Positions 1 to 5,323 of a DNA stretch of 6,676 nt are shown here, piece by piece. Positions within the stretch are counted from its first letter, which is position 1; each line of letters begins with the position of its first letter. The notes under the pieces are model-generated. The model ran no database searches and was not told where the DNA came from. It worked only from the letters and a program-made list of their open reading frames with translations. This DNA comes from an uncultured Burkholderiales bacterium (GTDB lineage: Bacteria > Pseudomonadota > Gammaproteobacteria > Burkholderiales > Burkholderiaceae_C). Made by a program: the position numbers and the translations under genes. The stretch lies in NCBI GenBank assembly GCA_903952885.1, contig CAJBHE010000118.1, positions 1 to 6,676 on the forward strand, given 5' to 3'.

Positions 1-83
1 GTGCAATTGCATAGGCACCGAGTCGGCATTAGCCAGTGCAAGGCTGGGTTAAAACGTCAAAGACTCTGTTCAGTCCAGACAAG

Positions 84-116
84 AAAAAAGCCCCTAAACA
101 TTACGCCTAGGAGCTT
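84..116 (-). terminator. Putative rho-independent terminator after ppiD/tRNA-His
   Basis: Read on the minus strand, positions 116-108 pair with 96-88 as a 9-position stem (four pairs, one A/C mismatch, four pairs) around an 11-nt loop. A run of six T follows at 89-84, partly overlapping the foot of the stem. It lies 68 nt beyond the 3' end of tRNA-His and would end the ppiD/tRNA-His transcript. The mismatch and large loop make it weaker than the hairpin at 2202-2232. Confidence 0.6.
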
Positions 117-118
117 AA

Positions 119-165
119 ATCATGCACCCACATCATGCACCCACACTAGCTGGGATGGTGCATGA
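119..165. repeat. 13-nt tandem repeat plus inverted copy downstream of tRNA-His
   Basis: The 13-mer ATCATGCACCCAC occurs twice head to tail at 119-131 and 132-144. A perfect reverse complement of its 9-nt core TCATGCACC (120-128 and 133-141) lies at 157-165. In a minus-strand transcript the single copy at 165-157 could pair with either of the two downstream copies, giving mutually exclusive 9-bp hairpins with loops of 15 or 28 nt. The segment lies between the tRNA-His 3' end and the terminator, so it would be part of the tRNA 3' trailer. Function is unknown. A chance duplication by replication slippage is the simplest explanation for the tandem pair. Confidence 0.8.
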
Positions 166-183
166 ACACTGGGTTGAGAATAC

Positions 184-260
184 TGGGGTGGCTGATGGGG
201 CTCGAACCCACGACAACAGGAATCACAATCCTGGACTCTACCAACTGAGCTACAGCCACC
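184..260 (-). tRNA. tRNA-His (anticodon GUG)
   Basis: The minus strand folds as a complete cloverleaf. The acceptor stem, D arm with AGCTCAGTTGGTAGAG, anticodon stem CAGGA/TCCTG, T arm with GGTTCGAGCC and an encoded 3' CCA (186-184) are all present. The anticodon GTG is read at 226-224. The gene encodes the extra 5' G (position 260) that pairs with C73 (position 187). This G-1:C73 pair is the known identity element for histidyl-tRNA synthetase and confirms the assignment. The 5' end is 11 nt after the ppiD stop codon, so the tRNA is probably cut out of the ppiD transcript unless a promoter lies inside the 3' end of ppiD. Confidence 0.97.
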
Positions 261-271
261 GTATAGAAAAA

Positions 272-2167
272 TTATAACCTAGCTATCTTAATTTCTGCCT
301 TGAACTTTTCTTTGAGCAGCTTGTAATACGCCAAGCCTTCGGCCGATGCCCACCACTGAGCATATTGGTCACGCTCACGTGCCACACCAGCCGCGTTGGT
401 CGTATCTCGGGGCAATACTTTTTCTACCTTGACCACGGCATAGCCACTTACGCCTAAGTCCACACCCACCCATGCAGGCAAGGTTTGTGAACTGGCTCGC
501 AAGGCGGCTTCCACCAAGACGCTGGGCTGAGCCTGCTTTGCCTCGCGCGACACCACAATCGCGGCCGAGAGCTTGGCTGCATCTGGGCTGATCTTCCACT
601 CCGCCAACTTGGCTGCGCCCTCTGCGCGAGCGCGCTCATTGGCTTGTTGAGCCAACACTTGCTCACGCACGCGGGCTTTGACGTCGTCCAAAGGCAAGGT
701 GCGTGCGGGGCTGTAGCTGATGATGCGGGCCGCAGCCAACACGTTGGGGGCTAACTCCACCGCTTCGGTGTTGCGTTTTTTCTCAATCGAATCTTGCGAG
801 AACACAGCAGCCAAAAGCTTAGGGTTGTTCACAGCTGTGTTGCCGGCCACAGGCTCACGGCCCAAGTTGCTGGCGAGTTGAACATCCAACTTCAGACGCT
901 CGGCCGCGGGTTTCAAGGTGTCAGATTGCTCGTACACCAAGTTGGTGAACTGCTCAGCCGCTTCAGCAAATTTGCGTTGGGCGAGTTGGGCGCGCACCTC
1001 AAGCTCGAGCTTGGCGCGTTGCGATTCAAAGCTTTTTTGCTCGGGCTGTTTGATGTCGGTCAGCCGAATGATGTGAAAACCAAACTCGGTTTCCACCACA
1101 CCGCTGGTCTCGCCTTTTTTCAAGGCAAAGGCAGCGTCTTCAAACGACTTGACCATGGCACCACGGCTAAAGAAATCGAGGTCGCCGCCTTTGGCGGCAG
1201 AGCCTGAGTCTTGAGAATTTTTACGTGCCAGCTCTGCAAACTGCGCGGGTGACTTTTGCAGCTCAGCCAACAAAGCCTGGGCCTTGGCGCGCGCCGCATC
1301 ACGCTCAGCGGCGGGAGCCGCTTTGTCGGCGTTGATCAAAATGTGGCTGGCACGACGCTCTTCCAAGCCCGCCAAGCGGGCCGCGTTTTGCTCAAAGTAA
1401 TTTTTGAGGTCAGCCTCTGGCACCACGATGTCTTTTTGCACAGCGGCCAAGTTCAACACCACGTATTCAATATCCGCACGTTCAGCCGACTGAAACTTGT
1501 CGGCGTTGGCCTTGTAATAAGCCTCAAGCTCAGCCTCTGTTGGGTTGATTTGGCCCACAAAGTCAGCCGGCGCAAAGCGTGCCACTTGCACCTGGCGTTG
1601 CTCATAAAAAGCATTCAAGGTCACATCCGCCAAAGTACTTGAGCTGAAGCTGGTCACACCTACGCCTGACATGACTTGGCGTGCAGCCAAGTCAGCACGC
1701 ACTTGAGCTTCAAACGACTCAGGCGACATGCCCTGTGTGGCCAGCAGTTGGCGATAACGCTCTATATCCAAAGTGCCATCGGCACGACGCAAAGCAGCGA
1801 TGGTCGGGTTTTGTTGTAGCTCAGCAGCTAAGCGGCTATCGCTTGCACCCAAGCGCAATTGGCTGGCCGCCACTTGCAACAAGCGGTCACGCACCAAACG
1901 CTCTAGCGTGCTGTATTTGGCTTCAGGCGTGTCAAACAACTTCACGTCCACATTAGGCATGCTGCTGCGCATCCGCTCAACTTGGCTTCGATGCGCTGCA
2001 TCCCATTCACCTTGGGTGATGTCTTGACCGTTGACAGTGGCCACGGCAGCACCGCCTTCACGAAAACGGTTGTAACCCTCCAGGCCAAACAAGACAAATG
2101 ACGGAAAGATCAACAGGAACAGCAAAAATTGCATGATCCGTGTGTGCTTGCGAACAAAATCAAACAT
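272..2167 (-). CDS. ppiD: PpiD-type membrane-anchored periplasmic peptidyl-prolyl isomerase/chaperone
   Basis: The 631-aa protein (E. coli PpiD is about 623 aa) assists folding of proteins emerging from the Sec translocon into the periplasm. A short positively charged N-terminus (MFDFVRKHTR) is followed by one hydrophobic segment at about residues 11-30, an uncleaved signal anchor with the rest in the periplasm. Residues about 35-250 form the SurA_N-like helical chaperone region. Residues about 268-375 are a parvulin (rotamase) domain with the first histidine in RASHIL (H275), the glycine-rich GGDLDFF stretch (327-333), M338/F342, and the second histidine in FGFHIIRL (H365). The C-terminal 250 residues are a second helical chaperone lobe. 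E. coli PpiD has little isomerase activity; here both family histidines are kept, so activity cannot be judged from sequence. The ATG at 2167 gives the expected MFDFVRKH N-terminus, but the ribosome site is weak (GAG 8 nt upstream). The gene follows hupB as in E. coli, with tRNA-Val and a terminator between, and tRNA-His follows it. Confidence 0.95.
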   Translation of the reverse strand: MFDFVRKHTRIMQFLLFLLIFPSFVLFGLEGYNRFREGGAAVATVNGQDITQGEWDAAHRSQVERMRSSMPNVDVKLFDTPEAKYSTLERLVRDRLLQVAASQLRLGASDSRLAAELQQNPTIAALRRADGTLDIERYRQLLATQGMSPESFEAQVRADLAARQVMSGVGVTSFSSSTLADVTLNAFYEQRQVQVARFAPADFVGQINPTEAELEAYYKANADKFQSAERADIEYVVLNLAAVQKDIVVPEADLKNYFEQNAARLAGLEERRASHILINADKAAPAAERDAARAKAQALLAELQKSPAQFAELARKNSQDSGSAAKGGDLDFFSRGAMVKSFEDAAFALKKGETSGVVETEFGFHIIRLTDIKQPEQKSFESQRAKLELEVRAQLAQRKFAEAAEQFTNLVYEQSDTLKPAAERLKLDVQLASNLGREPVAGNTAVNNPKLLAAVFSQDSIEKKRNTEAVELAPNVLAAARIISYSPARTLPLDDVKARVREQVLAQQANERARAEGAAKLAEWKISPDAAKLSAAIVVSREAKQAQPSVLVEAALRASSQTLPAWVGVDLGVSGYAVVKVEKVLPRDTTNAAGVARERDQYAQWWASAEGLAYYKLLKEKFKAEIKIARL

Positions 2168-2201
2168 GTGGTGAGCTCATCGTGAAGTGAGAGAAGCCAA
2201 G

Positions 2202-2232
2202 AAAAAAGGCGAACCTTAAAGTTCGCCTTTTT
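2202..2232 (-). terminator. Rho-independent terminator between tRNA-Val and ppiD
   Basis: A perfect 7-bp stem, GGCGAAC (2208-2214) with GTTCGCC (2221-2227), closes a 6-nt loop. It is extended by A:T pairs, with a T run on both strands: six T on the minus strand (2207-2202) and five on the plus strand (2228-2232). It starts 7 nt past the tRNA-Val 3' end and should end the hupB/tRNA-Val transcript. It is symmetrical enough to work in both directions. It ends only 34 nt before the ppiD start codon. Confidence 0.9.
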
Positions 2233-2238
2233 AATGGA

Positions 2239-2314
2239 TGGTGGGTGCTGACGGGGTCGAACCGCCGACCTACTGCGTGTAAGGCAGCCGCTCTGCCAAC
2301 TGAGCTAAGCACCC
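2239..2314 (-). tRNA. tRNA-Val (anticodon UAC)
   Basis: A 76-nt cloverleaf on the minus strand with acceptor stem GGGTGCT/AGCACCC, discriminator A and encoded CCA (2241-2239). The D arm contains AGCTCAGTTGGCAGAGC. The anticodon stem GCTGC/GCAGT (one G:T pair) carries loop CTTACAC with anticodon TAC at 2281-2279. The T arm contains GGTTCGACCCC-type sequence. The 5' end is 15 nt after the hupB stop codon, too close for an independent promoter between them. The tRNA is therefore probably processed from the hupB mRNA by RNase P, unless a promoter lies inside the end of hupB. Confidence 0.97.
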
Positions 2315-2329
2315 AACCGAAACCGTTAA

Positions 2330-2602
2330 TTAGTTCAAGGCGTCTTTCAGGCCTTTGCCTGGACGGAACTTAGGCACCTTGGCTGCTTTGATTTTGATCG
2401 CTTCGCCGGTGCGTGGGTTGCGGCCAGTGCGAGCGGCACGCTTGCCCACTGCAAAAGTACCGAAACCAACCAAAGAAACCGTACCGCCTTTTTTCAAGGT
2501 GGTTTTCACTGCGCCGATGGTGGACTCGAGTGCGCGAGTGGCAGCAGCTTTAGAAATATCTGCGTGCTTGGCAATGTGCTCAATCAGTTCTGTCTTATTC
2601 AC
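2330..2602 (-). CDS. hupB: DNA-binding protein HU (beta-type)
   Basis: The 90-aa protein is full length for the bacterial HU family of small dimeric nucleoid proteins that bind and bend DNA with little sequence preference. The N-terminal helices (MNKTELIEHIAKHADISKAA, residues 1-20, and on to about 38) form the dimer body. The GFGTF turn (46-50) and the basic beta-arm with GRNPRTG (60-66) follow; P63 is the conserved proline that intercalates in DNA. The basic segment IKIKAAKVPKFRPGK follows the arm. The start is GTG (2602-2600), preceded by a strong purine-rich ribosome site GAGAGGGGA (2616-2608) five T residues upstream. IHF was considered, but the arm and the N-terminal MNKTELIEHIA are HU-like. 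The gene has its own upstream spacer and is followed by tRNA-Val and a terminator, so hupB and tRNA-Val probably form one unit. Confidence 0.97.
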   Translation of the reverse strand: MNKTELIEHIAKHADISKAAATRALESTIGAVKTTLKKGGTVSLVGFGTFAVGKRAARTGRNPRTGEAIKIKAAKVPKFRPGKGLKDALN

Positions 2603-2743
2603 AAAAATCCCCTCTCAATGAGATGTGATGTTAGTAGGAGTTAGATACCGCGGATGATGACATCTAAGTGCTATATGTTCTAGATTCAGAACCAAACACA
2701 ACGCGGCATAGAAATAATTCTAGTCGTTTTTTGAAGCTAAAAA
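2603..2743 (-). promoter_or_regulatory. hupB upstream region with dyad and possible -10 element
   Basis: This 141-nt spacer between the dehydrogenase stop and the hupB GTG is AT-richer than the flanking genes and should carry the hupB promoter. A TAGAAT hexamer at 2722-2717 matches the sigma-70 -10 consensus at five of six positions, but no good -35 sits at 16-18 nt, so the assignment is weak. It would give a leader of about 105 nt. An inverted repeat, GTTCT-6 nt-AGAAC, lies at 2677-2692. No terminator for the upstream gene is visible here, so read-through into hupB is possible. Confidence 0.35.
2677..2692. repeat. 16-nt inverted repeat GTTCT-N6-AGAAC, operator-like
   Basis: Perfect 5-nt arms, GTTCT (2677-2681) and AGAAC (2688-2692), flank a 6-nt spacer. 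The site lies 75-90 nt upstream of the hupB start. The size and spacing resemble a dimeric repressor site, but I do not recognise the motif as that of a specific regulator. Five-nt arms can arise by chance. Confidence 0.35.
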
Positions 2744-3829
2744 TTACAAGGCTTCAGCAATTGCACGTCCTAAATCGGACGTACTAGCGTTACCACCAAT
2801 GTCTGGCGTCTTCGGTGCACCACTCTTGGGATCAAGCACTTTCTCAATCGCCGCCATGACAGCGTCGTGTGCATCCTTATGACCTAAGAACTCCAACATC
2901 ATCGCACCACACCAAATTTGGCCAATGGGGTTGGCAATGCCTTTGCCAGCAATGTCTGGTGCTGAGCCATGCACGGGTTCAAACAATGAAGGGAACTTGC
3001 GATCGGGGTTCAAGTTGGCGCTGGGTGCAATGCCAATCGTGCCTGTACAGGCCGGACCCAAGTCGCTCAAGATGTCGCCAAAAAAATTGCTGGCCACCAC
3101 CACATCAAAGAAGTCAGGGCGCTGCACAAAGTGGGCGGTCAGGATGTCGATGTGAAACTTGTCCACGTTGATACCAGGATAGTTCTTGGCCATTTCAACC
3201 ACACGTTCATCCCAATAGGGCATGGTGATGGCAATGCCGTTAGATTTGGTGGCGCTGGTCAGATGCTTTTTAGGACGGGTTTGGGCCAACTCAAACGCAA
3301 ACTTCAACACGCGGTCCACACCGATGCGCGACATCACGGTTTCTTGCATTACGATTTCGCGCTCAGTACCAGGGTACATGCGGCCACCAATGCTGGAGTA
3401 CTCGCCTTCGGTGTTTTCACGCACGATGTACATGTCAATCTCGCCGGGCTGGCGTGGCGTGCCATCGCGACGCACCACAGGCGCGATGATGCCTGGCATC
3501 AAACGTGCGGGACGTAGGTTGATGTACTGGTCAAACTCACGACGAAACATCAAGAGCGAGCCCCACAACGACACATGATCTGCAATTTTGTCTGGCCAAC
3601 CCACGGCACCAAAGTAAATGGCATCGTGGCCGCCGATTTGGTCTTTCCAGTCGTCGGGCAACATCTTGCCGTGCTTCTCGTAGTAGTCCCAGCTGGAGAA
3701 GTCGAAGTGGTCAAACTTCAAGTCAATGCCAAACTTGCGTGCCGCTGCGTCCATGACGCGAATGCCTTCGGGCATGACTTCTTTGCCAATGCCATCTCCG
3801 GCGATCACTGCAATGCGTTTTTGACTCAT
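2744..3829 (-). CDS. ttuC: Tartrate dehydrogenase / D-malate dehydrogenase (decarboxylating), NAD-dependent
   Basis: The 361-aa cytoplasmic enzyme belongs to the beta-decarboxylating dehydrogenases (isopropylmalate/isocitrate dehydrogenase family). The nearest type is tartrate dehydrogenase TtuC / D-malate dehydrogenase DmlA (E. coli DmlA is also 361 aa), which oxidises D-malate or tartrate with NAD+ and a divalent metal. Visible family residues are GDGIG (11-15), the substrate arginines in FRREFDQYINLRP (R96, R106), R137 in VRENTEG, K195 in TKSNG, D228, the metal-binding SNFFGDILSD (D252, D256) and the nucleotide loop EPVHGSAPDIAG (284-295). FRREFDQYINLRP and the VRENTEGEYSSIGG region favour tartrate/D-malate over isopropylmalate. 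A TTG two codons upstream also opens this frame, but ATG at 3829 is preferred: AAAGG lies 6 nt before it, while it would abut the TTG directly. The gene starts 28 nt after the transporter stop. Exact substrate preference is not decidable here; dmlA is the alternative symbol. Confidence 0.9.
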   Translation of the reverse strand: MSQKRIAVIAGDGIGKEVMPEGIRVMDAAARKFGIDLKFDHFDFSSWDYYEKHGKMLPDDWKDQIGGHDAIYFGAVGWPDKIADHVSLWGSLLMFRREFDQYINLRPARLMPGIIAPVVRRDGTPRQPGEIDMYIVRENTEGEYSSIGGRMYPGTEREIVMQETVMSRIGVDRVLKFAFELAQTRPKKHLTSATKSNGIAITMPYWDERVVEMAKNYPGINVDKFHIDILTAHFVQRPDFFDVVVASNFFGDILSDLGPACTGTIGIAPSANLNPDRKFPSLFEPVHGSAPDIAGKGIANPIGQIWCGAMMLEFLGHKDAHDAVMAAIEKVLDPKSGAPKTPDIGGNASTSDLGRAIAEAL

Positions 3830-3835
3830 CTTCAA

Positions 3836-3840
3836 CCTTT
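3836..3840 (-). promoter_or_regulatory. Ribosome binding site of the dehydrogenase gene
   Basis: AAAGG on the minus strand ends 6 nt before ATG 3829-3827. It leaves no spacing to the in-frame TTG at 3835-3833. This fixes the ATG as the start and gives 361 rather than 363 residues. Confidence 0.75.
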
Positions 3841-3857
3841 AACAAACATTCGAAAAA

Positions 3858-4745
3858 TTAAGCCGCAATTCTAGGTGGTCGCACCACCAAACTCACACCA
3901 GCTGCAGTCACCGCAATGCCTGCCAATGTCACCAAGGTGATGGGCTCGCTGAACAAAATCCAGGCCATCACCGCCGTTGTGGGAGGTACCAAATAGAACA
4001 AGCTGGTCACCGCAGCCGGCGCACCGCGTTGAATGAGGATATAAAACAATGAGCTGCCCCCCAGCGTGAGCACCAACACGGCCCACACCATGGCCCAGGT
4101 CATCTCAGCATTCCAAAGGGCTGGTTCTGCCTCTATGAGCGCCAAGGGCAAGGTCACCACATAGGCGGCCATCAACTGCACGGCGTTGGCACTGCGCACA
4201 TCGCAAGATTGCACAAAACGTTTTTGATACAGCGTGCCCGTGGTGATAGACACCAAAGCCATGGTGATCATGGTTATGCTCCACGGCGTGACTTCAATGC
4301 CACCTTCGAGTTTGCGAGACACCACCATGGCCAAGCCCACAAAGCCCAAAGCTAGCCCTTGCCACTGCCGATGCGACACATGGCCACCTCGCGCCGACAA
4401 CCAAATGGCCGTGAGGACAGGCTGCAAACCTACAATCAAAGCCGTGAGGCCAGCGCCCATGCCCACTTTGACGGCGGCCCACACACCGCCCAAATAGCCA
4501 GCGTGCATCAACACACCGGTGACGGCCAAATGCCACCACTGCGCCCCGCCCTGCGGCCAAGGCACACGCGCCCACTTGACCCACAACACAAAACACACAA
4601 TAGAAAAAACGTAGCGCCACAACAAGAAGGTAAACGGCGGCGAATTGGGCATCCCGTAGCGCGCCACGATGAAGCCAGTGCTCCAAATCAACACAAATAT
4701 CCAAGGCAGTGCACGCAACCATGCTTGGTTTTGTTGTTCGGACAT
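3858..4745 (-). CDS. EamA/DMT-family inner-membrane transporter
   Basis: This 295-aa protein has the ten-helix architecture of the drug/metabolite transporter superfamily (RhaT/YdcZ/EamA type), made of two repeated five-helix halves. Hydrophobic segments lie at about residues 13-30, 38-56, 71-90, 97-116, 126-144, 154-172, 186-205, 214-237, 243-264 and 268-287. The first helix carries WIFVLIWSTGFIVARYG, typical of the EamA N-terminal half. The end of the ninth helix and start of the tenth carry FSEPIT, the conserved glutamate-proline of the second half. The C-terminus is short and basic (RPPR). Substrates of this family (amino acids, metabolites, drugs) cannot be read from sequence. Its ATG shares one base with the pgsA stop (TAATG) and has no clear ribosome site, so translation is probably coupled to pgsA. 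The dehydrogenase gene follows 28 nt later; transport of a related organic acid is possible but unsupported. Confidence 0.9.
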   Translation of the reverse strand: MSEQQNQAWLRALPWIFVLIWSTGFIVARYGMPNSPPFTFLLWRYVFSIVCFVLWVKWARVPWPQGGAQWWHLAVTGVLMHAGYLGGVWAAVKVGMGAGLTALIVGLQPVLTAIWLSARGGHVSHRQWQGLALGFVGLAMVVSRKLEGGIEVTPWSITMITMALVSITTGTLYQKRFVQSCDVRSANAVQLMAAYVVTLPLALIEAEPALWNAEMTWAMVWAVLVLTLGGSSLFYILIQRGAPAAVTSLFYLVPPTTAVMAWILFSEPITLVTLAGIAVTAAGVSLVVRPPRIAA

Positions 4746-5323
4746 TACTTGGCGTGATCCACGATGTCAGGCCATGCCTTTTGCAGGTAGTACACCATCG
4801 ACCACACGGTCAATACGCCCGCAATCCAAATCAACACCGTGCCCCATAGGGCTGTGTCAATCAGCCCAAACAACTGACCGTCAAACAACAAAAACGGAAT
4901 AGCCACCATCTGCATGGTGGTCTTGAGTTTGCCCAACATGTGAACGGCCACACTGCGCGAAGAGCCAATTTGAGCCATCCATTCGCGCAAAGCGGAGATG
5001 GCAATTTCGCGACCGATGATGATCAGCGCCACCAACACATCGGCACGCTGCAAATGCACCAAGATCAGCAAAGAAGCACACACCAAAAACTTGTCTGCCA
5101 CTGGGTCTAAAAAAGCACCAAATGCAGAAGTTTGGTTGAGCTTTCGGGCCAGGTAACCATCCAGCCAATCGGTCAACGCAAACACCACAAACATCACGGT
5201 GGCCCAAAGATTGCGCTGCGCCATATCGATCGGTAAGTAATACAAGCCAATGATCAAAGGGATAGCGACGATGCGCGTCAGCGTCATGAGTGTCGGAATT
5301 GTCCACAGCAGGTGTTTATTCAT
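4745..5323 (-). CDS. pgsA: CDP-diacylglycerol--glycerol-3-phosphate 3-phosphatidyltransferase
   Basis: PgsA is an inner-membrane enzyme that joins CDP-diacylglycerol and glycerol-3-phosphate to make phosphatidylglycerophosphate, the committed step to phosphatidylglycerol and cardiolipin. The 192-aa protein contains the complete CDP-alcohol phosphotransferase signature D-x2-D-G-x2-A-R-x8-G-x3-D-x3-D, with D52, D55, G56, A59, R60, G69, D73 and D77. The N-terminus MNKHLLWTIPTLMTLTRIVAIP matches the usual IPTLLTxxRI start of PgsA. Hydrophobic stretches lie at about residues 16-32, 40-52, 78-92, 96-112, 136-150 and 158-180. The frame is open 36 codons further upstream, but that part lies inside dnaE and does not resemble PgsA, so ATG at 5323 is chosen. 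The length fits the family (E. coli about 182 aa). Its start overlaps the dnaE stop by 8 nt (ATGAATAA), and the nearest purine run (GAGGGG) is 16 nt upstream, so coupling to dnaE translation is likely. Confidence 0.95.
   Translation of the reverse strand: MNKHLLWTIPTLMTLTRIVAIPLIIGLYYLPIDMAQRNLWATVMFVVFALTDWLDGYLARKLNQTSAFGAFLDPVADKFLVCASLLILVHLQRADVLVALIIIGREIAISALREWMAQIGSSRSVAVHMLGKLKTTMQMVAIPFLLFDGQLFGLIDTALWGTVLIWIAGVLTVWSMVYYLQKAWPDIVDHAK

Noticed and set aside
14..26. GGCACCGAGTCGG resembles the 3' hairpin of the Streptococcus pyogenes Cas9 tracrRNA.
   Set aside because: Only 13 nt match, the closing half of the hairpin and T run are absent, and there is no repeat array or cas gene nearby. 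A chance match is most likely.
1..60. TTGACG on the minus strand (59-54) as a -35 box for a gene beyond the window.
   Set aside because: No acceptable -10 hexamer occurs at 16-18 nt, and no downstream coding start can be seen before the window edge.
2163..2182. A 6-codon minus-strand frame (MSSPHV) that overlaps the ppiD start codon.
   Set aside because: It is out of frame with ppiD and lacks a ribosome site. Translational coupling is conceivable but unsupported.
2355..2621. An 88-codon plus-strand open frame opposite hupB, and similar long plus-strand frames opposite ppiD (794-1207, 1256-1642), the dehydrogenase (3131-3517) and dnaE (5784-6284).
   Set aside because: They lie wholly or mostly antisense to well-identified conserved genes, have low-complexity or unfamiliar products, and are expected by-products of codon bias.
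2631..2663. A 10-codon upstream frame (MSSSAVSNSY) in the hupB leader, minus strand.
   Set aside because: It has no ribosome site, no regulatory-looking codon run and no overlap with hupB. Such short frames are common by chance.
2732..2754. GAAGC/GCTTC hairpin spanning the dehydrogenase stop codon as a terminator.
   Set aside because: Only five pairs, a 13-nt loop, and on the minus strand it is followed by A residues rather than T, so it does not look like an intrinsic terminator.
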